From NCBI GenBank assembly GCA_944320885.1, contig CALUJE010000003.1:107800-171799 (forward strand): DNA of 64,000 nt, given 5' to 3'. The stretch comes from an uncultured Phocaeicola sp. (lineage in GTDB: Bacteria; Bacteroidota; Bacteroidia; Bacteroidales; Bacteroidaceae). This document shows positions 28,326 to 36,966 of this stretch, one piece after another (position 1 is the stretch's first letter; each line of letters starts with the position of its first letter). The position numbers and the translations under genes were made by a program. The notes below the pieces were generated by a model. That model made no database searches and was not told where the DNA came from. It saw only the letters and a list, made by a program, of their open reading frames with translations.

Positions 28326-29018
28326 ATGTTAGAAGCATTAAAAGAGAAAGTATTTCAAGCTAACCTCGATTTGGTAAAACACGGCCTGGTTATTTTTACA
28401 TGGGGAAATGTATCAGCTATTGACCGTGAAAGCAATCTGGTTGTAATAAAGCCAAGCGGTGTAGGTTATGATATAATGAAAGCAAGTGACATGGTTGTTG
28501 TAGACCTTGAAGGGAATGTGATAGAAGGCAACTTAAATCCATCATCAGATACCCCTACTCATCTGGTCTTATATAAAGCTTTCCCTGAAATTGGCGGAGT
28601 AGTCCATACCCACTCTACCTATGCTACAGCATGGGCTCAGGCTGGTATAGATATCCCTAACATCGGAACAACACATGCCGACTATTTTTATAAAGCCATT
28701 CCATGTACTGACGACATGACCAAAGAGGAAGTAGAAGGAAACTACGAACTTGAAACGGGAAATGTTATAGTAAAACGATTTGAAGGAATGAATCCTGTAC
28801 ATACTCCAGGAGTCCTTGTTAAAAATCATGGTCCATTTGCGTGGGGAAAAGATGCTCATGAAGCAGTACATAATGCCGTTGTCATGGAGCAGGTTGCCAA
28901 AATGGCCAGCATTGCATACAGCGTCAATCCTCAACTGACAATGAATCCATTGCTTATTGAAAAGCATTTCAGCCGTAAACATGGTCCCAACGCCTACTAC
29001 GGACAGAAAAAGAAATAA
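28326..29018 (+). CDS. araD: L-ribulose-5-phosphate 4-epimerase
   Basis: The 230-residue class II aldolase-family enzyme converts L-ribulose-5-phosphate to D-xylulose-5-phosphate. Zinc ligands are visible in '[16 protein letters not shown]' (two His), with a third around '[14 protein letters not shown]'. 'GNVSAIDRE' and 'KPSGVGYD' are the usual phosphate-binding parts. It follows araR by 20 bases and ends with a strong terminator, so the unit from the mutarotase gene to araD closes here. Confidence 0.96.
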   Translation: MLEALKEKVFQANLDLVKHGLVIFTWGNVSAIDRESNLVVIKPSGVGYDIMKASDMVVVDLEGNVIEGNLNPSSDTPTHLVLYKAFPEIGGVVHTHSTYATAWAQAGIDIPNIGTTHADYFYKAIPCTDDMTKEEVEGNYELETGNVIVKRFEGMNPVHTPGVLVKNHGPFAWGKDAHEAVHNAVVMEQVAKMASIAYSVNPQLTMNPLLIEKHFSRKHGPNAYYGQKKK

Positions 29019-29046
29019 GCATAGAAATATTATTATTCGTTATTTA

Positions 29047-29090
29047 AAAGGAATAAATGCACCAGATGAAGTGCATTTGTTCCTTTTTTT
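29047..29090 (+). terminator. Terminator after araD
   Basis: AAGGAA-t-AAATGCAC pairs with GTGCATTT-g-TTCCTT, followed by a run of T. The stem is about 14 bp with one mismatch. Confidence 0.9.
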
Positions 29091-29092
29091 CA

Positions 29093-29114
29093 TATATTTG
29101 TCCAAAGTACACTT
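29093..29114 (+). promoter_or_regulatory. Candidate araA promoter box overlapped by an operator-like half-palindrome
   Basis: TATATTTG (29093-29100) matches the -7 box. It is overlapped by ATTTGTC-CAAAG-TACACTT (29096-29114), which shares the right arm and the TGT-n7-ACA spacing with the palindrome at 24409-24427. An AraR site here would block the promoter. No good -33 box is seen, and the distance to araA is about 130 bases. Confidence 0.38.
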
Positions 29115-29240
29115 ATCGTCTTTTAAAAATTATAAATATTAAAAAAATATATAACTGAAATATCGAATATATAAATATTAGTGAGTATTTTTAAACTTTG
29201 AAAATAATCGACAATATGTATAACCAATAAAATTAATACT

Positions 29241-30746
29241 ATGGCTTTTGAAAATTATGAAGTATGGTTTGTAACCGGAGCACAACTCCTTTACGGAGGT
29301 GATGCAGTAGTTGCCGTTGACGCACACTCTAATGAAATGGTTTCAGGATTAAATGCCTCAGGAAACTTACCTGTAAAAGTTGTATATAAAGGAACCGTCA
29401 ATTCTTCCAAAGAAGTTGAAACCGTATTGAAAGCAGCCAACAACGATGAAAAATGTATCGGTGTTATTACATGGATGCATACATTCTCACCTGCAAAAAT
29501 GTGGATACACGGCTTGCAACAATTAAAGAAACCTTTATTGCATTTACATACTCAGTTCAATAAGGAAATTCCATGGGATACTATGGACATGGACTTTATG
29601 AATCTGAATCAGTCTGCTCATGGCGACCGTGAATTCGGACACATCTGTACACGCATGCGCATCCGTCGTAAAGTTGTAGTTGGATACTGGAAAGATGAAG
29701 AGACACAACGTAAGATAGCTATCTGGATGAGAGTGTGCGCCGGATGGGCAGATTCACAAGACATGCTGATAATCCGATTTGGCGACCAAATGAATAACGT
29801 AGCCGTAACCGACGGAGACAAAGTTGAAGCTGAACAGCGTTTGGGATACCATGTAGACTATTGTCCGGTTAACGACCTGATGAAATACTATGACGAAGTA
29901 ACCGACGAAGAAGCTAACAGCTTAGTTCAGGAATATTTCCAACTATATGATCATGATGCTTCACTGGAAGATAAAACAACCGAAGCATACACCAAAGTAT
30001 GGAATGCAGCAAAAGCAGAAATCGCATTACGCAGAATTCTAAAAGCTACAGGAGCAAAAGGATTTACTACAAACTTCAATGATTTGGGTAAATTTGATCA
30101 AATCCCGGGTCTGGCTTCACAACGTTTAATGGCTGAAGGATACGGATTTGGTGCAGAAGGCGACTGGAAGTCGGCAGCTCTTTACCGTACCGTATGGTTT
30201 ATGAGCCAGGGAATGAACAAGGGATGCTCATTCCTCGAAGACTATACCTTACATTTCGACGGAGAAAACAGCGCAATTCTTCAGGCACACATGCTTGAGG
30301 TTTGCCCGCTCATTTCTGAACATAAACCTAAACTGGAAGTTCACCGCTTGAGCATCGGTATTGACAGCGAAACCGCACGTATCGTATTCACCTCGAAACA
30401 AGGAAGCGGAGTAACCGCAACCATCGTTGATTTGGGCAACCGTTTCCGTTTGATTGTAAATGACGTAGAATGCATCAAGTCTAAACCACTTCCGAAATTA
30501 CCGGTAGCATCAGCATTATGGATTCCAATGCCAAACTTCGAAGTTGGTGCAGGTGCATGGATTTTAGCCGGAGGAACACATCACTCATGCTTCTCTTTCG
30601 ATTTGACTTACGAATATTGGGAAGACTATGCTGAGATTGCCGGTATTGAAATGGTACACATCAACAAAAACACTACTATCAGTGAATTCAAGAAAGAACT
30701 TCGCATGAATGAAGTTTACTACATGCTGAACAAAGCTCTTTGCTAA
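29241..30746 (+). CDS. araA: L-arabinose isomerase
   Basis: The 501-residue enzyme converts L-arabinose to L-ribulose with a divalent metal. It starts with the family-typical 'YEVWFVTGAQLLYG' and includes 'GVITWMHTFSPAKMWIHGL', 'LHLHTQFNKEIPW' and the metal-binding region 'GAEGDWKSAALYR' and 'FLEDYTLHF', with the C-terminal 'AGGTHHSCFS'. Length and motifs fit AraA fully. It is flanked by terminators on both sides, so it seems to be transcribed on its own. Confidence 0.97.
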   Translation: MAFENYEVWFVTGAQLLYGGDAVVAVDAHSNEMVSGLNASGNLPVKVVYKGTVNSSKEVETVLKAANNDEKCIGVITWMHTFSPAKMWIHGLQQLKKPLLHLHTQFNKEIPWDTMDMDFMNLNQSAHGDREFGHICTRMRIRRKVVVGYWKDEETQRKIAIWMRVCAGWADSQDMLIIRFGDQMNNVAVTDGDKVEAEQRLGYHVDYCPVNDLMKYYDEVTDEEANSLVQEYFQLYDHDASLEDKTTEAYTKVWNAAKAEIALRRILKATGAKGFTTNFNDLGKFDQIPGLASQRLMAEGYGFGAEGDWKSAALYRTVWFMSQGMNKGCSFLEDYTLHFDGENSAILQAHMLEVCPLISEHKPKLEVHRLSIGIDSETARIVFTSKQGSGVTATIVDLGNRFRLIVNDVECIKSKPLPKLPVASALWIPMPNFEVGAGAWILAGGTHHSCFSFDLTYEYWEDYAEIAGIEMVHINKNTTISEFKKELRMNEVYYMLNKALC

Positions 30747-30763
30747 TCATAACTCAACATAAG

Positions 30764-30805
30764 ACTAAAAGTGCTGCCAAGCAATTCTTGCACAGCACTT
30801 TTAGT
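30764..30805 (+). terminator. Terminator between araA and araB
   Basis: ACTAAAAGTGCTG and CAGCACTTTTAGT form a perfect 13-bp stem. The trailing T-run is short (TTATT), so it may attenuate rather than fully stop transcription. Confidence 0.75.
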
Positions 30806-30851
30806 TTATTCAGACATAAAATATTGCTTAACTTTAAATTGTGATTCTAAA

Positions 30852-32450
30852 ATGAAATCAGATGCTAAGTCTATAATTGAGACGGGCAAGGCCATTTTAG
30901 GTATTGAATTCGGCTCTACGCGAATCAAGGCAGTCTTGATTGACCAGGAAAACAATCCCATCGCTCAAGGAAGCCATACATGGGAAAACCAATTAGAAAA
31001 CGGACTTTGGACATACAGCATTGACGCTATCTGGAATGGAGTGCAAGACTGTTACGCAGATTTACGCGCCAATGTAAAAGAACAATATAATGTAGAAATA
31101 GAAAGCTTGGCAGCCATTGGAATAAGTGCCATGATGCACGGATATATGCCGTTCAATGATAAGGAAGAAATTCTTGTACCTTTCCGCACATGGCGAAATA
31201 CAAATACCGGCAAAGCTGCAGCTGAACTCTCTCAACTGTTTGTCTACAACATTCCTTTAAGATGGAGTATATCACATCTCTATCAAGCTATATTGAATAA
31301 GGAAGAACATGTAAAAGATATCAAATACCTCACTACCCTCTCCGGATACGTACACTGGCAAATTACCGGTGAAAAAGTTCTGGGAATAGGCGATGCATCT
31401 GGAATGCTTCCTATCAATTCCGAAACAAAGAACTATTCTGCTGAGATGGTTGACAAATTCAACAAACTGGTAGCTCCCTACGGATATGATTGGAAACTTG
31501 AAGATATACTCCCCAAAGTATTGTCTGCAGGCGAAAATGCAGGTTTCCTTACTCCTCAAGGAGCAAAGAAGCTGGATGTTTCAGGACATTTGAAACCCGG
31601 TATCCCAGTATGTCCTCCTGAAGGTGATGCCGGAACAGGTATGGTTGCGACCAATGCCGTAAAACAACGTACAGGAAATGTATCTGCCGGAACATCTTCT
31701 TTTTCAATGATTGTACTGGAGAAAGAACTATCCAAACCATATGAAATGATTGACATGGTAACAACTCCCGATGGTAGCCCTGTTGCCATGGTACACTGCA
31801 ACAACTGTACTTCAGACCTCAATGCATGGATTAATATTTTCAAGGAATACCAGGAATTAATGGGCATGCCCGTTGATATGGATGAAATCTTTGGAAAATT
31901 ATACAATAACGCACTTTCCGGTGACGCAGATTGTGGCGGTCTCATTTCATACAACTATTTTTCCGGAGAACCTGTAACCGGCCTTACAGAAGGACGCCCA
32001 TTGTTTGTAAGAACTGCCAACGACAAATTTACATTGGCCAATTTCATGCGCGCACATCTCTATGCCTCTGTAGGTGTACTTAAAATAGGCAATGATATTC
32101 TTTTCAACGAAGAAAAAATCAAAGTCGATAAAATAACCGGTCATGGCGGATTATTCAGAACCAAAGGTGTAGGTCAGCGAGTTTTAGCAGCCGCTTTGAA
32201 TTCACCTATCTCTGTCATGGAAACTGCGGGCGAAGGAGGAGCATGGGGTATTGCTCTATTAGGTTCCTATCTCGTAAACAATGACAAACAACAATCATTG
32301 GCTGATTTCCTTGATGAAAAAGTATTTGGTGGAAATACCGGACTTGAAGTACTGCCCACAGCAGAAGATGTGGAAGGTTTCAATGCATACATCCAGAATT
32401 ATAAAGCCTGCTTGCCAATAGAAGAAGCTGCCGTAAAATACAAGAACTGA
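30852..32450 (+). CDS. araB: FGGY-family carbohydrate kinase, ribulokinase
   Basis: I chose the ATG at 30852 (532 residues); an upstream in-frame extension would run through the araA terminator. The N-terminal ATP/sugar kinase motif '[17 protein letters not shown]' and the second-domain '[16 protein letters not shown]' and '[14 protein letters not shown]' are FGGY features. It phosphorylates L-ribulose between AraA and AraD. The order araA-araB-tkt supports the assignment. The sequence differs from the E. coli AraB type, so a related ketose kinase cannot be wholly excluded. Confidence 0.92.
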   Translation: MKSDAKSIIETGKAILGIEFGSTRIKAVLIDQENNPIAQGSHTWENQLENGLWTYSIDAIWNGVQDCYADLRANVKEQYNVEIESLAAIGISAMMHGYMPFNDKEEILVPFRTWRNTNTGKAAAELSQLFVYNIPLRWSISHLYQAILNKEEHVKDIKYLTTLSGYVHWQITGEKVLGIGDASGMLPINSETKNYSAEMVDKFNKLVAPYGYDWKLEDILPKVLSAGENAGFLTPQGAKKLDVSGHLKPGIPVCPPEGDAGTGMVATNAVKQRTGNVSAGTSSFSMIVLEKELSKPYEMIDMVTTPDGSPVAMVHCNNCTSDLNAWINIFKEYQELMGMPVDMDEIFGKLYNNALSGDADCGGLISYNYFSGEPVTGLTEGRPLFVRTANDKFTLANFMRAHLYASVGVLKIGNDILFNEEKIKVDKITGHGGLFRTKGVGQRVLAAALNSPISVMETAGEGGAWGIALLGSYLVNNDKQQSLADFLDEKVFGGNTGLEVLPTAEDVEGFNAYIQNYKACLPIEEAAVKYKN

Positions 32451-32483
32451 TAAGACGTAGATACCAAATAAAAGTATATCCCT

Positions 32484-32514
32484 TTTGTTATTTACATATA
32501 ATATTGTATTTTTG
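32484..32514 (+). promoter_or_regulatory. Bacteroides-type promoter for transketolase
   Basis: TTTG (32484-32487), a 19-base spacer and TATTTTTG (32507-32514) match both boxes. The transketolase ATG is 79 bases downstream. Confidence 0.7.
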
Positions 32515-32593
32515 CTTAGCCTATATTCAAAAGGCAAGAAAGTCTTATATTATTTACATTAATTTGTAGCAAACAAATCAATTATAAATCAAT

Positions 32594-34603
32594 ATGAACA
32601 GCAAACAAGTAATGAACCATGCCGCTGATAACATCCGTATACTGGCTGCATCGATGGTGGAAAAAGCAAAATCCGGTCATCCCGGAGGCGCTATGGGAGG
32701 AGCTGATTTTATCAACGTTCTATTCTCAGAATATTTAGTATATGACCCCGAAAATCCACGTTGGGAAGGACGTGACCGTTTCTTCCTTGATCCGGGACAC
32801 ATGTCACCCATGCTATATTCTGTATTGGCTTTGGCCCATAAATTTACAATGGATGACCTGGCACAATTCCGTCAATGGGGAAGCCCAACTCCAGGACATC
32901 CTGAAGTTGATGTAATGCGTGGTATTGAAAATACATCCGGTCCTCTGGGACAAGGACATACTTTCGCTGTAGGTGCTGCTATTGCTGCCAAATTCCTGAA
33001 AGCACGTTTCGGTGAAGTAATGAATCAAACCATCTACGCATATATTTCAGACGGTGGAGTTCAAGAAGAAATCTCACAAGGTGCCGGACGTCTGGCCGGA
33101 CATCTTGGACTTGACAACCTGATTATGTTCTATGACTCAAACGATATTCAATTGTCAACTCCATGTAGCTCTGTAACAAGTGAAAATGTTGCACAAAAAT
33201 ATGCTGCTTGGAACTGGAAAGTTATTGAAATCAACGGAAATGATGTAGAACAGATACGTCAGGCTCTTGACGAAGCAAAAGCTGAAAAAGAACGTCCTAC
33301 CCTGATTATAGGTAAGACAATCATGGGTAAAGGCGCACGTAAAGCTGACAACTCAAGCTACGAAGCCAACTGCGCTACTCACGGTGCACCTCTTGGTGGT
33401 GATGCATATATCAACACCATCAAGAATCTGGGCGGAGACCCAACCAATCCGTTCCAAGTATTCCCCGATGTACAAGAACTGTATGACAAACGTGCTGAAG
33501 AACTGAAAGCAATCGTAGCTGAAAGATACGCAGCAAAAGCCGAATGGGCAAAAGCAAATCCGGAACTGGCTGCAAAAATGGAATCATGGTTCAAGAACGA
33601 AGCCCCCGTTGTTGACTGGGCTGGTATTCAGCAGAAACCGAACTCTGCTACCCGTGGTGCATCAGCAACAGTTTTGGGCGCATTGGCCACTCAGGTAGAA
33701 AACATGATTGTTTCATCTGCTGACCTTTCAAACTCTGACAAGACTGATGGCTTCCTCAAAAAGACTCACGCTTTTGCAAAAGGAGACTTTACCGGAGCAT
33801 TCCTGCAAGCAGGAGTTTCTGAGCTTACCATGGCTTGCTGTTGCTTGGGTATGGCTCTTCACGGAGGAGTTATTCCGGCATGTGCTACATTCTTCGTATT
33901 CTCAGACTACATGAAACCTGCTGTACGAATGGCAGCCCTCATGGAACTTCCAGTTAAATTCATATGGACTCATGATGCATTCCGTGTCGGAGAAGATGGT
34001 CCTACTCATGAGCCGGTAGAACAGGAAGCACAAATCCGCTTAATGGAGAAACTGAAGAATCATAAGGGTCACAATTCTATGCTTGTTCTTCGTCCTGCAG
34101 ACGCAGAAGAGACTACTGCCGCATGGCGTCTGGCTATGGAAAATACCCAAACTCCTACAGCATTGATATTCTCACGTCAGGACATCAAGAATCTGCCGGA
34201 AGGAAATGACTATACTCAAACTGCAAGAGGTGCATACATTGTTGCCGGTTCTGAAAACAATCCTGATGTTATTCTGGTTGCGTCAGGTTCAGAAGTTGCT
34301 ACACTTATTGCCGGAAGTGAACTGCTTCGTAAAGACGGCATAAAGGTACGTATTGTATCTGCTCCTTCAGAAGGACTATTCCGTAGCCAAAGCAAAGAAT
34401 ATCAGGAAAGTGTATTGCCTAAGAATGCAAAAATATTCGGACTTACAGCCGGATTGCCAGTAAATCTTGAAGGTTTGGTTGGTGCAAACGGTAAAGTATT
34501 CGGTCTCGAATCATTCGGTTTCTCTGCACCTTACAAAGTATTGGATGAGAAACTTGGCTTCACTGCCGAAAACGTATACAATCAGGTTAAGGAAATGCTT
34601 TAA
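32594..34603 (+). CDS. tkt: Transketolase
   Basis: The 669-residue thiamine-diphosphate enzyme moves two-carbon units between ketoses and aldoses and takes in the xylulose-5-phosphate made by AraD. Motifs: 'KSGHPGGAMGGADF' at the N-terminus, 'GPLGQGHTFAVGAAIAAKF', the ThDP loop 'ISDGGVQEEISQGAG', and the pyrimidine domain 'WTHDAFRVGEDGPTHEPVEQ'. It has its own promoter and a terminator, yet its position after araB ties it to arabinose use. Confidence 0.96.
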   Translation: MNSKQVMNHAADNIRILAASMVEKAKSGHPGGAMGGADFINVLFSEYLVYDPENPRWEGRDRFFLDPGHMSPMLYSVLALAHKFTMDDLAQFRQWGSPTPGHPEVDVMRGIENTSGPLGQGHTFAVGAAIAAKFLKARFGEVMNQTIYAYISDGGVQEEISQGAGRLAGHLGLDNLIMFYDSNDIQLSTPCSSVTSENVAQKYAAWNWKVIEINGNDVEQIRQALDEAKAEKERPTLIIGKTIMGKGARKADNSSYEANCATHGAPLGGDAYINTIKNLGGDPTNPFQVFPDVQELYDKRAEELKAIVAERYAAKAEWAKANPELAAKMESWFKNEAPVVDWAGIQQKPNSATRGASATVLGALATQVENMIVSSADLSNSDKTDGFLKKTHAFAKGDFTGAFLQAGVSELTMACCCLGMALHGGVIPACATFFVFSDYMKPAVRMAALMELPVKFIWTHDAFRVGEDGPTHEPVEQEAQIRLMEKLKNHKGHNSMLVLRPADAEETTAAWRLAMENTQTPTALIFSRQDIKNLPEGNDYTQTARGAYIVAGSENNPDVILVASGSEVATLIAGSELLRKDGIKVRIVSAPSEGLFRSQSKEYQESVLPKNAKIFGLTAGLPVNLEGLVGANGKVFGLESFGFSAPYKVLDEKLGFTAENVYNQVKEML

Positions 34604-34631
34604 CAGGTTATAGAGACCTTATATTCATATG

Positions 34632-34671
34632 AAAAGAGATTATCCTAGAATATAGGATAGTCTCTTTTTTT
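34632..34671 (+). terminator. Terminator after transketolase
   Basis: AGAGATTATCCTA (34635-34647) pairs with TAGGATAGTCTCT (34653-34665) with one mismatch, followed by TTTTT. Confidence 0.88.
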
Positions 34672-34693
34672 ATAACTTATAAAAAGAAAAAAC

Positions 34694-34723
34694 ATATCCT
34701 TCTTTTTTAAATTCATAAGTTAT
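34694..34723. repeat. Second locus of the 30-bp ATATCCTTC...ATAAGTTAT repeat
   Basis: This copy matches the one at 16806-16835 (opposite strand) at 26 of 30 positions. The remaining part of 34604-34906 holds the tkt terminator, TCGGCCGA and a weak promoter-like sequence before rpiB; no gene is seen. Confidence 0.6.
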
Positions 34724-34906
34724 GAATTCCACCAATTATAACTGGTAATTTCTTCTATTACCGATATAAAAAATAAATTTATAACAGAGATTTTTAAAAT
34801 AAACACGTACCGTAAAGAACAAACAAACTATAAAATCGGCCGACAAGCTTGGCTGTACAAATTTAAATCACGACATTTGCACTAGAACATCTAAATAAAA
34901 AAAATT

Positions 34907-35359
34907 ATGAAATATCAAGTTATAGGACTTGCTTCCGATCATGCTGGATTTGAACTGAAAGAATATGTAAAAAAATGGTTAGATGAAAACCACATGCCAT
35001 ATAAAGACTATGGTACATACAATACAGACAGTTGTGATTATCCTGATTTTGGACATGCTTTGGCATTCGGCATAGAAAAAGGCGAATGTTATCCGGGCAT
35101 TGCCGTATGTGGAAGCGGTGAAGGTATCAGCATGACACTAAACAAACATCAGGGTATCCGTGCCGGACTTGCATGGATTCCGGAAATAGCACATTTATGC
35201 AGACAACATAACGATGCTAATGTATTGGTAATGCCTGGCCGCTTTATCGACCATGAAATGGCTGCACGTATTCTTAACGAATTCTTCAATACAGAATTTG
35301 AAGGAGGACGTCATCAAAAACGCATAGACAAGATACCTGTTCCAAATTCTCAGAAATAA
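34907..35359 (+). CDS. rpiB: Ribose-5-phosphate isomerase B (RpiB/LacA/LacB family)
   Basis: The 150-residue enzyme interconverts ribose-5-phosphate and ribulose-5-phosphate. It shows the family start 'LASDHAGFELKEYVKKWL', the catalytic cysteine in 'AVCGSGEGISMTLNKHQGIR' and the histidine in 'CRQHNDANVLVMPGR'. Arg and His residues near the C-terminus ('GGRHQKRIDKI') complete the phosphate site. Next to transketolase it finishes a small pentose phosphate set. LacA/LacB-type activity is less likely without partner genes. Confidence 0.93.
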   Translation: MKYQVIGLASDHAGFELKEYVKKWLDENHMPYKDYGTYNTDSCDYPDFGHALAFGIEKGECYPGIAVCGSGEGISMTLNKHQGIRAGLAWIPEIAHLCRQHNDANVLVMPGRFIDHEMAARILNEFFNTEFEGGRHQKRIDKIPVPNSQK

Positions 35360-35382
35360 TACCTGCAGAAAAATCCATCAAG

Positions 35383-35421
35383 ATATTCTCCAGAAAGTCC
35401 ATTCTTCTTTCTGGAGAATAT
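35383..35421 (+). terminator. Terminator-like hairpin after rpiB
   Basis: ATATTCTCCAGAAAG and CTTTCTGGAGAATAT form a perfect 15-bp stem with a nine-base loop. The T-run is poor. The following 35422-35708 holds no gene; a -7 box TATCTTTG at about 35621 is the only signal, preceding DUF4494. Confidence 0.72.
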
Positions 35422-35708
35422 TTATATCTCCCCCCTACTCTTTCCTATAAAGTTCTCATCATTTAATACTACATCTGGGTTACATACATTCCACTTTCCT
35501 CAGGTCAAATATGTCTGCCATACGGAATAACTAAAGCTTACGATGGAAATATTTTTTTAGCCCACATACACAAAACTATCTTTTCCACACAGTCCAATAT
35601 TCGGTTTTTCTCTCTATCTTTGCTATCACAAACGGCAGAAAGCGCAAGCATTTTATCACTATCTGCCAATAAACATCTTAATTTAATCATAATAAAACAG
35701 ATACAATT

Positions 35709-36191
35709 ATGGCAATGCATACATGGTTTGAGTGCAAGATACGTTACGAGAAAACATTAGAAAACGGAATGAACAAGAAAGTCACAGAACCTTATCTTGT
35801 AGACGCTCTAAGTTTTACCGAAGCTGAGGCACGGATAATTGAAGAAATGACTCCCTTTATCAGCGGCGAATTTACCGTATCAGATATAAAAAGGGCAAAT
35901 TACAGCGAATTGTTCTTCAGTGAAGAAGAAGCGGCCGACCGCTGGTATAAATGCAAACTGTTCTTTATTACCCTTGACGAAAAAAGCGGCGCAGAAAAGA
36001 AAACTGCCACTCAGGTACTCGTACAGGCAGCCGACCTTCGTGATGCCGTTAAAAAGCTTGATGAAGGAATGAAAGGCACAATGGCCGATTATACCATAGC
36101 AGCTGTTAATGAAACTGCTATCATGGATGTATATCCTTACTCGGCCGAACCTGATGTAAAACCTGAATTCCCTGACGCAGACAAACGTTAA
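35709..36191 (+). CDS. DUF4494 domain-containing protein
   Basis: The 160-residue soluble protein belongs to DUF4494, a Bacteroidetes family of unknown function. It begins 'MHTWFECKIRYEKTLENG' and contains 'ALSFTEAEARIIEEMTPF', with no signal peptide, membrane segment or obvious catalytic motif. It lies 22 bases upstream of the YggS gene and is probably co-transcribed, an arrangement I recall from other Bacteroides. I cannot assign a function. Confidence 0.87.
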   Translation: MAMHTWFECKIRYEKTLENGMNKKVTEPYLVDALSFTEAEARIIEEMTPFISGEFTVSDIKRANYSELFFSEEEAADRWYKCKLFFITLDEKSGAEKKTATQVLVQAADLRDAVKKLDEGMKGTMADYTIAAVNETAIMDVYPYSAEPDVKPEFPDADKR

Positions 36192-36213
36192 CAACATTAT
36201 AAAATTCTACTAT

Positions 36214-36882
36214 ATGGACATCAAATCCAATTTACAGAAAGTTCTTTCCGACCTGCCGGAAAGCGTCCATCTCGTAGCCGTATCAAAATTTCACCCGAAA
36301 GAAGCCCTGATGGAAGCATACAATGCCGGACAACGCATATTCGGTGAAAGCAAAGTACAGGAAATGACAGAGAAGCAGGAAGCTCTCCCCAAAGATATCC
36401 AATGGCATTTCATTGGACATCTGCAGACAAACAAAATAAAATACATGGCTCCGTATGTAGCCATGATTCATGGAGTTGATTCCTATAAGCTGCTGACAGA
36501 AATCAACAAACAGGCAGAAAAATGCAACAGAGTCATCCCTTGCCTGTTACAAATACACATTGCACAGGAAGAGACCAAGTTCGGTTTCAGCTTTGAAGAA
36601 TGCACAGAGATGCTGGAAAAAGAAGATTGGAAAAACTTATCCCACATTTCTCTTCAGGGAGTCATGGGCATGGCCAGCAATACAGACGACATGGAACAGG
36701 TACGCCATGAATTCAAATCTCTGCACGAATATTTCCTGAAAATAAAACAAAGTTATTTTTCCGACAATGATGCATTCAGGCATATATCTATGGGAATGAG
36801 TCATGATTATCCCATTGCCTTGGAAGAAGGAGCTACTCTGGTGAGAGTTGGCAGTAAAATATTCGGAGAAAGGGTCTATTGA
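36214..36882 (+). CDS. YggS family pyridoxal phosphate-binding protein
   Basis: The 222-residue protein matches the PLP homeostasis family (YggS/PROSC). The PLP lysine is in 'HLVAVSKFHPKEALMEAY' at about residue 27, and the conserved 'FGESKVQEM', 'WHFIGHLQTNKIKYM', 'SMGMSHDYPIALEEGATLVR' and 'GSKIFGER' follow. Family members bind PLP and buffer it; no enzymatic reaction is established. It follows DUF4494 in an apparent operon. Confidence 0.93.
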   Translation: MDIKSNLQKVLSDLPESVHLVAVSKFHPKEALMEAYNAGQRIFGESKVQEMTEKQEALPKDIQWHFIGHLQTNKIKYMAPYVAMIHGVDSYKLLTEINKQAEKCNRVIPCLLQIHIAQEETKFGFSFEECTEMLEKEDWKNLSHISLQGVMGMASNTDDMEQVRHEFKSLHEYFLKIKQSYFSDNDAFRHISMGMSHDYPIALEEGATLVRVGSKIFGERVY

Positions 36883-36930
36883 TCCTTTCTCTTTTTCTTA
36901 TAATTTGTTGTTAAAACCACTTTATTATTA

Positions 36931-36938
36931 TACATTTG
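36931..36938 (+). promoter_or_regulatory. Candidate -7 box for the acyl-CoA ligase gene
   Basis: TACATTTG followed by C, 28 bases before the ATG at 36967. A GTTG lies 20 bases upstream in place of the ideal TTTG. Confidence 0.45.
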
Positions 36939-36966
36939 CACAAATAATCATTAATTGTGCAAGAAT

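Noticed and set aside
30771..30851. Upstream extension of araB
   Set aside because: It would run through the araA terminator stem; the kinase homology starts after the ATG at 30852.
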